Assembly (NCBI RefSeq): GCF_000143415.4 | Contig: NW_003314378.1 | Coordinates: 501,022 to 523,344 of the forward strand | Reading direction: 5' to 3' | From: Selaginella moellendorffii | Lineage: Eukaryota > Streptophyta > Lycopodiopsida > Selaginellales > Selaginellaceae | DNA: 22,323 nucleotides | Shown here: piece after piece, positions 9,426 through 19,367 of the stretch | Numbering within the stretch: position 1 is the first letter of the stretch | Layout: each line of letters starts with the position of its first letter | Made by a program: the position numbers and the translations under genes | Notes under the pieces: model-generated | Databases searched by the model: none | What the model was told of the DNA's origin: nothing | What the model saw: the letters and a program-made list of their open reading frames with translations, nothing else

Positions 9426-10640
9426 GGGGATAGTCCAAAGTTGAGTTGAGCTCAATTCAACACAAGTCAACTCAAGTCAACATAATCAATTAGAAGTCTT
9501 ACAAAGGAAATATAAATTGAACAAATGAAGGTTCTAACAAACTTTAAAATATTTAAATACGTAAATATTTGAGTTAAAAGTTTCTATAAGATTGAATTGT
9601 TTAAAAAAGACAAAGTTCACAAGAATCTATCTTTTATAAAGCTATATTATTTTATTATGACTATTGTTACAGTTGTTATATTTTGATTTGACTACTTAAT
9701 ATTTTGAATATTTTTATAGTTGTAGATACTATTCCTTCATTCAAAAGATTTTTGAGGGTTCTTGAGAAGATGGGAAGCAAGGAAAATACAAGATGTGTGA
9801 GTAACAATTGTAGTGCAAAGGAATGTGAGAATGTTAATTTTGTTTCATTACCACAATCTCCATATTACACTCCTATTCGTTTTTACGTTTTTATTACCCA
9901 TTTGAAAATGTGGAGACCACTATTATGATTGATAAAAATGCTTTTGTTACTTCTGAAACAACAGTTCAGAGTAAAAGAAATGAAGAAATGAACAACACGG
10001 CAGAAAGCACCAAGAAATCTACTCCATAACACTTTCCATGACATTTGTAATTTAAATATTAATTCATATTAAAAACTGTGTTGCCAGCTTATATCACAAT
10101 CCTCTCATATGATAAGACCAAGATATATTTTTGTAGTGAATCCTCATTAAATATTTTCGAGAGTTGTTTGTGAATAATAATAAAAGAAATTGAAATCTTT
10201 CGAAAGACTCAAAAGTAATATCACATCAAAGAATCAACTTTATCTACATTTCCAAGACTGAAAAGCAATCTCACATAAGGGAATGGTAGCGTGCCAATGT
10301 GCTCTGCCACTATAATGTGTTTTATATTTCCCTGCAGTCTATTTCTCTAAACATTTGGCATGCGTAGAAAAGAATATATGTGTAGTAAAGTAGGATTTCA
10401 TTATAATGATAAAGCATGTGTATACACGATAATCTAAAATTCTAGAAGCTCTTATGTTTATAAGCAAGCTATGATTATGAAGCCCCATTTCCAAAACTGA
10501 CATTTAAAGAATCTGAGTATCGTCAGTGTTATAATAAATAAACCTTATTCCCGAGACTAAAACTTAATATATAAACTATCTAGAAAAGTTATAGTCATTA
10601 TAGTTTTTTTGTTCTCCTTGAGCTCCTTGGAAGTTTGTAT
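9426..10640. other. AT-rich intergenic stretch
   Basis: No recognisable gene or repeat. A short plus-strand frame (9704-9928, 74 codons) has no family signature that I know. A small near-palindrome around AGTTGAGCTCAATTC lies at about 9435-9455. Confidence 0.5.
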
Positions 10641-10644
10641 TGAA

Positions 10645-10945
10645 ATGGCTCGAAAGAAAGTCACTGCTACTTATACTTAGCCCCCCAACATTTTATATTA
10701 ATCTCCACCTCCATCCCCAAGTTCTACCAACATTCTACCTTCACCTCCATATAATAATCCTTTTTCTACTGAGGGCTTTAGTGAAGTTGAACTAGAGCTC
10801 CTTATATATGAAATTCTGAATCTTATTATTAGATAGGGATTGCCTCCAATGCTTCAAAAGCAATGCCACATGTTTTTGCAAGATCTTGCTCCTGACATAG
10901 CGGGACTACTTGAAAGCACAAAACACTATTATATTCGGTGTCTAA
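10645..10945 (+). pseudogene. Decayed coding remnant, unknown
   Basis: An ATG at 10645 begins MARKKVTATYT and then meets a stop. The same frame continues past further stops (for example one within about 10840) into a Pro/Ser-rich stretch and a block with EGFSEVELELLIYEILNLII and MLQKQCHMFLQDLAPDIAGLLES. The Lys-rich start followed by a Pro/Ser-rich region is seen in some plant transposase ORFs, but I cannot assign a family. At least three in-frame stops argue against function. Confidence 0.35.
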
Positions 10946-11085
10946 TATGCTATTTTTTCTTAAACAAGTGGCTTTATGGGTTTACAAACTTTTCTTGAGC
11001 ACTGTAGGAATTGCCCAATGGCGAGTCTAGAAAATGTGCATGTGTGGATGTACAATAGATTCAAGAATGAGTTACAGACATATAC

Positions 11086-11273
11086 CTTCTCACCTTCACT
11101 TATAGTTTGCATGATGTAGATAGCCCTTCTCATCATGTTCTCAAATAGTTTTAGTAGTCCTTTCTCTTTGTTCATCAAGCAGACATTAAGGAAATCCAGA
11201 GTTTCTATCTGTCGCTTATACGGAAGCTTCAATTTTGCGATATTATAAATTATATCATCTGGAGTTTTGTTCA
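11086..11273 (-). pseudogene. Putative exon of an unknown minus-strand gene
   Basis: Open on the minus strand, with a TTACTTTTGTAG acceptor-like site at the start and GAGAAG|GTATAT as a donor at the end. It encodes a Lys/Leu-rich segment including NKTPDDIIYNIAKLKLPYK and LLKLFENMMRRAIYIMQ. I recognise no domain. How it joins the preceding exon is unclear, because the phase at 11273 does not fit the most obvious donor in the upstream exon. Confidence 0.4.
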
Positions 11274-11319
11274 CTACAAAAGTAAATATGCATAATTGAG
11301 AAAAATGAAGTGTGATAAA

Positions 11320-11510
11320 AAAACATGAGAAGAAATTTCAGCTATAGTCTCTAGCCACTCCTTCGGCCTACGATTGTCTGCAATGTATCTTAGTTTCTTC
11401 AACTTTAAAGAATTTGCATGCTGAATTTTATGCTCAATTTGTACGAACTCAGTTGAGAGCTCTTCCCGACTGTTCTCCCGATATACAAGTTCATAAGCAT
11501 CATATTTGAC
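11320..11510 (-). pseudogene. Putative exon of an unknown minus-strand gene
   Basis: Minus-strand exon-like block beginning VKYDAYELVYRENSREEL and running through KLKKLRYIADNRRPKEWLET. It is preceded by a CCTTTGGTGAAG acceptor. Joining it to the block ending at 11578 removes a 67-bp GT-AG interval (11511-11577) and keeps the reading frame, the best evidence here for a spliced gene. The 3' border is uncertain (11274-11330). The product is unrecognised: charged, with no signal peptide or membrane segment seen. Confidence 0.45.
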
Positions 11511-11577
11511 CTTCACCAAAGGTTAAAAACCAAAACAATTAAAAGAAGCCCTTATAAAATGAAAGGGAAAGACATAC

Positions 11578-11779
11578 TTTGCACCATATAGCGAGCATAA
11601 AACTAATTGGGTTGTTGAACAAAGTTGTACCGTCATTTCGAGTGCGTGAGTGATGAACAAGTATTGCAAGATCATCATCATAATGTTCGCAGATGTCATC
11701 CTCACTCAAGTCTGCTAAAAATTGAAGTTGCTCGATGTCATGGATAAAGTTTTACTTTTGAACAGCAAACTGCCCAAGC
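11578..11779 (-). pseudogene. Putative exon of an unknown minus-strand gene
   Basis: Bounded by a TTTAAATCCAG acceptor and an AAA|GTATGT donor. It encodes an acidic segment (LADLSEDDICEHYDDDLAI, then HHSRTRNDGTTLFNNPISFML) with one in-frame TAA near 11750. It lies just downstream (in gene sense) of the solo LTR at 11819-12974, which appears to occupy the preceding intron. The internal stop and unknown family suggest a pseudogene or a decayed transposon gene. Confidence 0.45.
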
Positions 11780-11818
11780 CTGGATTTAAACACAACAAAA
11801 CAAGTTAAAGTGGAGTTA

Positions 11819-12974
11819 TGTTAAACATAAAATCCTTAGGTGCCATGTGGTAGTGGCCGAAATAAAAGCCAAATGAGCGTAACATATTTGGACTAAAAGC
11901 TCCAACTTGAAAAGTTGAGAGCAGGAGTGAAACTCCTAAACGAAGGGCTCGAGGAACGAGCATGAAGCAAGCAGTAAGTGAGTCTCTAGAGAAGGGACAC
12001 AAAAGGACCAACACATGATATATGGAAGACTCGAGACAGAGTCTAAGATGGAGTTCGAGATGGACTTGAGATGGAGTCCAAGATGGAGTCTGAGATGGAC
12101 CCGAGATGGAGTCTGAGATGGAACCGAGACCGAGACCGAGACCGAGTCCAAGTCTAAGTCCGAGATTGAGACCGAGTCCGAGTTCAAGTCCGACTTCAAG
12201 TCCCAGTCCGAGTCCAAATACTAATATAGGTTGTTGGGTGAAAGCCCAAAGCGATTGTCCCCTGGGGGGGGGGGGGCTACAAGGAGAGTGTGGGGGTTAA
12301 ACCCTAGTGGAGCCAGTTTGGCCAGGAAAGGTTAATTTGGCCCAGGAAAGCTGTACCCAAGTATTGGGTGATGAGATAACCATTGGGAAGTCCAAGGCTA
12401 AAGTGAATATGAACCAACAAGCGAGGTAGCTTGGTGAAGTGTTCAAAAGTCGGCTCTAGTTCCCCAAAGAGATCGAATGGTCAATGCTCCCAATCCAAGT
12501 ATGGGTGGCATTACCTACTTGGATACCTAGCGTGGCTCAATGAAACCTCGCTCTAAACCCATGGCTAAAACACCCAAAGGCTGTAAAAGGGATATTGGGA
12601 AGGCTATTCACCATGTTTGTGGGCATTCTAAGGATGCTGAATCTAAGATGATCACTCATGGATGGATGCCCTAGTCTTTGAGAGACAAGACTGTGATGTA
12701 AGTGGTGTTGGACCACCGGTGTCACCAAGGTGAATGGGTATGGCCTTAGAGTAACGGGTTGATATGTCAATGATACCTTGGGGTGTCGGTTATGGGATCA
12801 GACACATGGAGCACTTGGACCCAGTGCAATGGTTTAGTGGCATAGATGCCATTCTCGGGGCTAGCAAGCCCCACATCCTAAATTGGACTTATAGAGGTTG
12901 TGAATGAGACTCCTCCAAGTGGTCAGAGGTGTGGTTAAGTGACTAAAGTAGAATAAAAAAATTAGTCATTTACA
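11819..12974 (+). mobile_element. Solo LTR of family S, copy 3 (diverged)
   Basis: Begins TGTTAAACAT and ends ATTTACA (TG...CA), flanked by AGTTA (11814-11818) and AGTTG (12975-12979), a one-mismatch 5-bp target duplication. It aligns from end to end with 19368-21156. Shared blocks include TGGTAGTGGCCGAA, a GAGTCC/GAGACC-type tandem tract, GGCCAGGAAAGG, and GACTCCTCCAAGTGGTC near the end. The tandem tract is about 190 bp here against about 550 bp in copy 1. There is no internal retrotransposon region, so it is a solo LTR. An 11-base G run sits near 12267-12277. Confidence 0.88.
12029..12218. repeat. Short GAGTCC/GAGATG tandem tract in solo LTR 3
   Basis: Degenerate 12-bp units of the GAGATGGAGTCC type, followed by 6-bp GAGACC/GAGTCC units. 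It is equivalent to 19598-20152 in copy 1 but about one third as long. Open frames crossing it are repeat artefacts. Confidence 0.85.
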
Positions 12975-13002
12975 AGTTGGAGGTAAAATTATAAAACTTA
13001 CG

Positions 13003-13990
13003 CATTGATCTTTTGGCAAGACAAGATAAGTCTGTTGACATCCAAAGGTCCCCTTGCATAGACATGCCGACTGGAACGTTGATATGGTAGATGGGATCAT
13101 TGAGAAAATGATCTTTGATACACTTCATCCAAGCCTTATATTAGTGGTTACTATCAATAGTTTAGAATATTGTCCTCAGAAGTTGTTGAGCCTTAGGATG
13201 TCTAATAAGCATGTTATCAAATTTTAGGGATTTCCTCCTCTAAATAGAATCCCAGCTATTCACAATCTAACTGTGTGATAGTAATGATCTCCATTGTTCC
13301 TAACTTGCAAATCGAGACTAGAAACATACTGATATTTATCGCATGGCCATTCTGTTTGAACAAGCTGTATATATTCGAATTGACATACTTTGATGTAGTG
13401 CGAACAAAGTTTGTCTGCTGCAAACGACAAAGGGGGATCTCTTTGATCAAGTCACAAGGGCCTAGCCACTTGAGCGCCTCAAGTATTTGGTGAACTGCTT
13501 TTTCCCTTGTTCGCATAACAATCTCTTGGAAGTGCTTGTCCACCACGTTGTCAGGAAGGTCTACAACTCTTTGAGCTCCAAGTTGTACTTTAGGTTCCCT
13601 ATTGTGAACACCACTAGATTGCCCAACTTCAGGGATTTGTGCTGGTGGTGGGCTAGTGAGGAGTAAAGTGGAGGTAGTAGTGGTGATGGTGGGGGTTGGT
13701 GGTGGTGGCGGTGGAGGTGGAGGCAATAGTGGCAGTGGTGGTAGCAATGGCGATGATGGAGGTGGTGATGGTGGTGGTGGAAGTGGCAATAGTGATGGTG
13801 GAGGTGGTGATGGTGGAGGTGATGGTGGTGGAGGCAGTGGATCTCTAAGTAAATGTGTTTTCATTAATGTGCCAATGGATATGTCAATTGTGATGTTGTC
13901 AGTAGTGTTGAATTGAACTTTTCATGTCTTCTTGGCTCCAACAATCTTTTTGTGTGGTACAATTTTTCTTTTTTGCAAGAGGAAAAATTT
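13003..13990 (-). pseudogene. Proline-rich ORF and downstream block, unknown gene
   Basis: Minus-strand coding-like region. An open frame from 13864 to 13256 (202 codons) starts MKTHLLRDPL, runs through about 50 residues of PPPPSPPPSP-type sequence, then a charged region with VVDLPDNVVDKHFQEI and ALKWLGPCDLIKEI. Upstream codons to about 13990 stay mostly coding-like (RKIVPHKKIVGAKK). Downstream to 13003 the sense continues with several stops and the block KDHFLNDPIYHINVPVGMSM, ending at an ATGC|GTAAGT donor. It may be the 5' part of the gene whose later exons lie at 11779-11086. The phase across the LTR-bearing intron does not agree as drawn. Poly-Pro plus unknown domains resembles some plant transposon ORFs; I cannot name it. 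Confidence 0.4.
13670..13845. repeat. GGT/GGA trinucleotide-rich tract
   Basis: Imperfect GGTGGT, GGTGGA and GATGGT repeats on the plus strand, encoding poly-Pro/Ser on the minus strand and poly-Gly on the plus strand. The plus-strand poly-Gly frame (13656-13916) is the shadow. Confidence 0.85.
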
Positions 13991-14069
13991 TGTTAGTCAA
14001 ACTAAATAAAGATAATAAGAAATTCAAATAGTCAAAGAGAAAAAAAAAATCAAGTGGGCCCAAACCCCA

Positions 14070-14486
14070 CCTCAAGCACTTTGGCCACCCGAGGTGGCTG
14101 GCCTGGGCTCAACCTCAGGCACTTTGGCTGCCCAAAGGGCTGAGGTTATTTGAATAACCTTAGCCCCTTGGGCAACCAAAGTGCCCAAAGTGGCCAGCCT
14201 GGGCTTGACCTCAGGCACTTTGGCTGCCCGATAGGCCAAGGTTATTTGAATAACCTTAGCCCCTTGGGCAGCCAAAGTGCCCGAAGTGGCCAGCCTGGGC
14301 TTGACCTCAGGCACTTTGGCTGCCTGACAGGCCGAGGTTATTTGAATAACCTCAGCCCCTCGGGCAGCCAAAATGCCCGAGGTGGCTGGCCTAGGCTCAA
14401 CCTCAAGCACTTTGGTTGCCCGAGGGGCTAAGGTAATTCAAATAACCTCGGCCCCTCGGGTGGCCAAAGTGCTCGAGGTGGCTGGC
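14070..14486. repeat. 96-bp fold-back minisatellite
   Basis: The palindromic block AGGTTATTTGAATAACCT occurs at 14143, 14239 and 14335 and in variant form at 14431, exactly 96 bp apart. Each unit is itself an inverted repeat: GCACTTTGGCTGCCC on one side, GGGCAGCCAAAGTGC on the other. The whole array also has terminal inverted repeats: 14070-14093 and 14455-14478 match at 23 of 24 positions when one is reversed. Because 96 is a multiple of three, 32-residue repeats stay open on both strands; they are not genes. Confidence 0.93.
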
Positions 14487-14689
14487 CCTGAAGAAACAAT
14501 CAAGAAAGAAGCAAAAATAAAGAAATAGAAGTGAAAGCAATCAAATCAAAACTCACCCTTGGTGGCATCTTTCCCTCCCGATATCTCGATCATGCTAGAT
14601 TTCTCACACTCTCTCACTCTCAATCTCAACTCGTGTTCATACTGGTGCGCTCCATCTCTTGCACTCTCCCACACTCAATCTCTCGCACT

Positions 14690-14812
14690 CGTGCGCTCCA
14701 TGCTCAATCTCTCAATCTCTTATGTGCTCAATCACTCGATCTATTGCATGCTCAATCCCTCGATCTCCTTCCCACTCAATCCCTCGATCTCTTGTGCGCT
14801 CCACTTATGGTG
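14690..14812. repeat. 24-bp CT-rich minisatellite
   Basis: Four to five units of a 24-bp sequence of the GCTCAATCCCTCGATCTCTTG type. Looser CTCTC/CACTC repeats extend back to about 14600. The three plus-strand open frames here are repeat artefacts. Confidence 0.85.
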
Positions 14813-14889
14813 CAATAATCCTAATCATCTTTCATCCCAGCTGTTCATTCCAAATAACCTAAATCTCAACCATCACAATATCTTCGATC

Positions 14890-16213
14890 TTATTTTATCT
14901 TATCATTATTATTATATGTGAATTATGCTTTTTTATTTTGTATATTTTAATGATGATATAACTAGCACCTATCAACATTTCTGTTATTAGAGATATGATT
15001 TTTTTTTACAAATTATCTACAAAGGATGCATTCTCATCAATATTTTGTACATATTTTGGAATCGTTACAAGAACTTTAAAGAGTATAAATAAGGCACATT
15101 AAAATATGTTGTACTATATCCATCTATGAATGGATGAATCCTCATCCAGAAATTTATTTTATGTTGTATTAGATCCTGAACAATAGGCACGTGCTTTAAA
15201 TGTCATTGAGTAGTGTTCACAATTATGGATAAAACTTGAGTTGTACTACGAATCAAATCTGTCATTGAAAAATAAGATTTAACAAGATTTATTATCATCT
15301 ACCACTTAAAATTTGACAACTTGACATATCATGTATACTGACAGTCAAATTAGATCTCTTGGTTTGACATGCTATAGCAAAATATCATGACTAGTATCAT
15401 TATTAACTATCAAACTTCACGTCTTGAAAATCCTTCCTTGGATCTATGTGTATAACATGCATCAGATATCATAATAGATAACAGTAATATTAATATTGTC
15501 ACACTTGCACATGTTAAATTTGCTATAGAATTTAAATTCATTTTGTACATTGTTGATATTTTTCTTATTGCTTTATTTAAATTTCAATTATGCTTCATTA
15601 TAGATTTTTACAAGAAGCATGAAGAGAGAAAACTCTAAAATCTATTAAGAAGGATGGAGAGGTTTCTTCTTCATTTTCGAGATCACCCACCTCTTTCATT
15701 CTCTTAGAATATTATTTCTAAAAGTTTGTTATGTCAACATTTTAATCTTTGTCTTGGCTCTATTTCTTTAAAGGTTGTGATTCACAACAGCACTAGTATA
15801 GTTGCATACTCAGAGTTTCTTCTTTCTAGTGTAAGTAAGGGTGGATAACAATAGGATTTACAGAATTCCAAGTTAAAGGAAATTCAAAGTTTTGGATCTT
15901 CAGTCAAAGTGCCCAAATGTGCTCTAGCTAAAGTGAATGTGAAGCAAAAGTTAGTCATTATTCTCTCGTCCTCTTTTAGTTCAAGTGGAGAAGTCATGTT
16001 AGTGTCAGCGCCGAATTCACTTAACGTGCACTTGTTTTTGTATAGGCTTGTGAGCGAATTTCTAGCCTTCTACAACAATATTTTCTTCGAGCTACCACCT
16101 CTTGTCAACAGCACAGATTCCAAATGGAAGGGGATAGAAACCAAATAGTATATCCATAATTGGTGCAATATCAAGACCACACATTTTCAACATTTTGAAG
16201 GCACAATGTTTAT
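14890..16213. other. AT-rich stretch with possible exon remnants
   Basis: No recognisable gene. A GTG|TAAGTAAGG donor-like site lies near 15832 and a GGATCTTCAG acceptor-like site near 15901. An open frame follows at 15909-16148 (79 codons, starting MPKCALAKVNVKQKL). No known domain is visible and the pieces may be chance. Repeat B begins at 16214. Confidence 0.4.
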
Positions 16214-16705
16214 TTGCCAAATAAGAGGAATCTTTGCATAGGATAAATAAACCTCCTTAAATGGAATAATCTAAAAAGAAACAGTTGAATTAAGCTATAA
16301 ATCTCAAATTCACAAATACTAGGACTAACAACAGATACTTGACTAAAACGTACACCATCTATAAGTATATATTTCTTGGCTCACCTTTTAATAGGACAAT
16401 GTACTCAACAATTTTGAATGCTAAGAAATTGAGTAAATTTTGTTCAATTGATAAACTTGCCTATACTAGTACCCATTGTGGAATCACCAATGTAAAATTC
16501 TCTGAGGCTAAAGGTGTTAATTCTATTCTCATTGAGCTTAACAAATGGCACTATACACATGTCCCAGAAATACAAGAACTATGAGAAGCCTTGCTGATAC
16601 TAGTGTTCAATTTTCTGGAGATCAACACAGTATTACTTTTTATCTTGATGTGGCCAAAGTGATGCCCATGCTATTTTAGTGCCTCTCCTTGTCAAAGAAT
16701 CTAAG
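16214..16705 (+). repeat. Repeat B, right copy
   Basis: Plus-orientation copy of 528-1043. Its open frame (16339-16584) matches the left copy over KLSKFCSI, LAYTSTHCG and ILIELNKWHYTHVPE. The last part of repeat B overlaps the start of the 395-bp inverted-repeat arm at 16677. A short piece of the same repeat (ATCTATGAAAAGCCTTTTT-type) reappears at 18168-18195, just before the right PIG-T fragment. Confidence 0.8.
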
Positions 16706-17071
16706 ATGCACTGGTTCTAGCATAAAAAATATGGAAGTAGAAATGTCGCATACACTTTGGGATTGCTTGCTGATCCTCTATCCCACCTCTTATTGGTTAT
16801 GGACAAGATCAGGCTTTTTTCACATTAAAGCCTTCCTTTCTTAATAATGTTATGAAAGATCAGTAGTCCAGTGGTGCCTTGGTTCGAGCTATGCAAAAGA
16901 ATATTTGTGATAGTTACTCATTTTATGCCCTAGATAGCAATTGAAAGTTCGTGGCATTTGGTGCGGTGACAACTGGGACGCTTCCAGATAGAACAGAAAG
17001 TGGTAGTTCTGCACCATCAAACTCCTGCTGCTCTCACTAGCAATAATCAAGAGGCACGAGAGATTTAGTTC
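16677..17071. repeat. 395-bp inverted repeat, left arm
   Basis: Reverse complement of 17769-18163 with, by eye, only three mismatches in 395 bases and no indels. The outer end is TAGTGCCTCTCC and the inner end AGATTTAGTTC. The first about 27 bp are also part of repeat B, so the arm is not a bounded transposon terminus. Confidence 0.95.
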
Positions 17072-17768
17072 CTTGCGCAGATTGACGTGGGCAAGCTGGA
17101 GACTGCGGCGGCTGTGATAATCCATTTCCTGGCCTATCGGCGCAGCGGCGGCTTCAGCCCTGGCAGCTGATTCTCTTGTCTCGTCTGATTCCATTGACAA
17201 GACATGATCGATCGCAGGCGCTCCTCCTGTCGCTCCTCCTCCTCCTCGCAGTGTAGCTTTCTTGACGCTGACCTTGTGTTTGGCGCCCTGGCGGCGGGAT
17301 ACGTTTTCAGGGACCAAGGTTGAGAGGTATGAACTTCCAGAGAAGTAGACTTTGTAAGCTTTCGGTGTGATCTTTCCAGGTTCAGGGCTGTGCTTGGAGC
17401 ATCGACGCCACACATTCACCATCCATTCCTGTCACGAACAGGCAATTCCATCCTCAGGCAGCTCAAGTGGACGAAGTTCTCCATGTGCCTGGTGGGTTTG
17501 GGGGAATCAAACAAGCCCGCTTTTTCTCGGAGAGACTGCCGTCCTGCCCGAGCTTGATACTCCTCCCGATTTTAGCACCCAAAAATCACCCCGATTCTTG
17601 AGACGCATCAAGGATATTTACTAGCCAGACTTCCATGGTGTCTACATGAAAGGTTTATGCGAAGGAGGACGCCACCCTCACTGTCAGAGCGTGGTCGAGG
17701 CTTTTGACAAGCGCCAAAGGGGTGATTACAGTTCCCTAGGATCACCCCCGCATTGATCTGCCACAGGA
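17072..17768. other. GC-richer loop of the inverted repeat, possible gene fragment
   Basis: 697 bp, clearly more GC-rich than the surroundings, with restriction-like CTCCTCCTCCTC and CGGCGG clusters. A minus-strand frame from 17422 (VWRRCSKHSPEPGKIT...) runs through the loop into the left arm (to 16889). A plus-strand frame at 17367-17624 is also open. The base composition suggests captured gene (exon) sequence, but I recognise no domain on either strand. Confidence 0.5.
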
Positions 17769-18163
17769 GAACTAAATCTCTCGTGCCTCTTGATTATTGC
17801 TAGTGAGAGCAGCAGGAGCTTGATGGTGCAGAACTACCACTTTCTGTTCTATCTGGAAGCGTCCCAGTTGTCACCGCACCAAATGCCACGAACTTTCAAT
17901 TGCTATCTAGGGCATAAAATGAGTAACTATCACAAATATTCTTTTGCATAGCTCGAACCAAGGCACCACTGGACTACTGATCTTTCATAACATTATTAAG
18001 AAAGTAAGGCTTTAATGTGAAAAAAGCCTGATCTTGTCCATAACCAATAAGAGGTGGGATAGAGGATCAACAAGCAATCCCAAAGTGTATGCGACATTTC
18101 TACTTCCATATTTTTTATGCTAGAACCAGTGCATCTTAGATTCTTTGACAAGGAGAGGCACTA
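17769..18163. repeat. 395-bp inverted repeat, right arm
   Basis: Mirror of 16677-17071. It is followed by TCATCTATG, whereas the left arm is preceded by GCTATTT. There is therefore no target-site duplication outside the arms. Confidence 0.95.
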
Positions 18164-18195
18164 TCATCTATGAAAAGCCTTTTTGATACTACTCT

Positions 18196-18794
18196 CCTCC
18201 TCTTCAGGCTCTCTTTTACTTGAGTATGAAGCTGGCATGAACAGCGAGCTTGATCTTGTAGTCACTTGGAGAGCCCGGGTGGATTGGTCTTGGTTCTACA
18301 CAAGCCGGTATTTGGCTTGCAGCGGGAATGCAAAGGGATCCATCATCATTTCGTTTCGAGAAAATGATGGTTCTTCTTGGAACTGTTACTCTTCAGGTAT
18401 CGAGGCAGTCGACTACGTTGACATTATGATCCTCCAGATAATACCATGGTTTGTTCATTTGTATGGCCACGCACTAAAGGCTTTGTTGGATTGCCGAAAT
18501 GTGGAGTTTTGGTCGTGGTTAGACTGATGAGATTCACACCGGCAGAAGATCGCAAAGCTCCTGCTGCTGTGGAGATTCCTCTGCAAGTTTCTATTGCAAC
18601 CCAAGCCGTAACTTTGACAAGGTTTGTGATATTGCTGGTTGCTTTGGAAGGGATCTTGATGATGCTGTTCCATTCATGTAGGGATTTCTTCACACCGATG
18701 ATCATCCTTCAGATGCAAACCGTGGATTTGATCTGCCTTCCACAGTTATCACTTATCATTTATAAACATTTTAATAATAATAAAGTTGCTAAAT
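18196..18794 (+). pseudogene. PIG-T gene fragment, right copy
   Basis: Plus-strand counterpart of 6767-6168. It shows the same PIG-T landmarks: SLLLEYEAG, VTWRARVDWSWFYTSRYL, GSIIISFRE, IIPWFVHLYGHAL, then the GTTTGT...GTAG 60-bp interval (about 18632-18691) and the GFDLPS-like region near 18730. It differs from the left copy by scattered substitutions and an altered stretch around 18510-18530. It is truncated at its 5' side by a junction to a repeat B scrap, and lacks the SSVYLELEE part kept in the left copy. At its 3' side it runs, as in the left copy, straight into the gypsy LTR. Confidence 0.8.
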
Positions 18795-18970
18795 TGTGAG
18801 TGCATGGAATATGGAAAGAGAATACAAAAAACATGCATATCAATTAACCCAAAAACCTTAACTTACATACAGGAGCGAGTGGTCCGGATTGAAACCAATC
18901 TGACGGCTACCAAAATCCCACTACGCTAATATTAGTATATGGCATCATAGCTGTACACTTGGCCCTCACA
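18795..18970 (-). repeat. Gypsy 3' LTR, inverted copy
   Basis: 176 bp, TGTGAGTGC...CCTCACA on the plus strand. It matches 5992-6167 with about ten differences. The flanking PIG-T-side sequence is also the same, so this is a copied locus and not an independent insertion. Confidence 0.93.
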
Positions 18971-19362
18971 TCATCCCCTCCTCTTAGAATAATGGAAGAC
19001 CATCAGGGTTCTCTTGTAGACGGGTTGGGATCTGGAGGAACATCAGGAGGAGGCATTGGTAGATCTATAAATGGTATTAACTGCTCCTGATCTCTTTGTA
19101 TAAAGCGTTTCAACCGCTGCACATGTATAATCTCTGGAGGATCAACCTGCTAAACGTCATGCCGAACTTCATAAACTTGTGGTTCAACTTGCCACAACAC
19201 CCGATACGGTCCTTTCCACTGCGCAAGGAGCCCCTTAGATAAACCACGTACCGTAAGATGGGGAAAACAAATTAACACCAAATCATCCACTTTGTACTCC
19301 ACAAGTGGACGATGATGGGAGTTGTAGCGCTGTTATTGTCCCACTTATACGCAGCCTAAGTG

Positions 19363-19367
19363 TTCGG
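19363..19367. repeat. Target-site duplication of solo LTR 1 (left)
   Basis: TTCGG directly before the LTR, repeated exactly at 21157-21161. The uninterrupted left gypsy copy has the single site at 5595-5599 (CTGAA, one change). Confidence 0.93.

Larger units (their letters stand above)
18795..19367 (-). mobile_element. Inverted copy of the gypsy 3' end, part 1
   Basis: Contains the 3' LTR in reverse orientation (18795-18970), the polypurine tract, and the integrase C-terminal region. It corresponds to left positions 6167 down to about 5595. It shares with the left copy two stop codons in the integrase tail (left about 5627 and 5810) but keeps TGG where the left copy has TAG at 5744. The TATA box of this LTR is changed (TATGTAA). 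It is interrupted at 19367/19368 by solo LTR 1. Confidence 0.93.

Noticed and set aside
13656-13916. Glycine-rich protein gene on the plus strand
   Set aside because: It is the shadow of the GGT/GGA trinucleotide tract. The minus-strand frame continues into non-repetitive coding-like sequence, the plus-strand one does not.
14072-14431. Protein-coding repeats on both strands (about 32-residue units)
   Set aside because: They follow from the 96-bp tandem period, and equally open frames exist on both strands.
14070-14486. CRISPR-like array
   Set aside because: The spacing is regular, but the whole 96-bp unit is repeated and there are no unique spacers. The context is a plant genome.
16677-18163. 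Pack-MULE or other TIR transposon with captured gene DNA
   Set aside because: The arms are long and alike and the loop is GC-rich, but the flanks (GCTATTT and TCATCTATG) show no target duplication. The arm's outer end is continuous with repeat B elsewhere.
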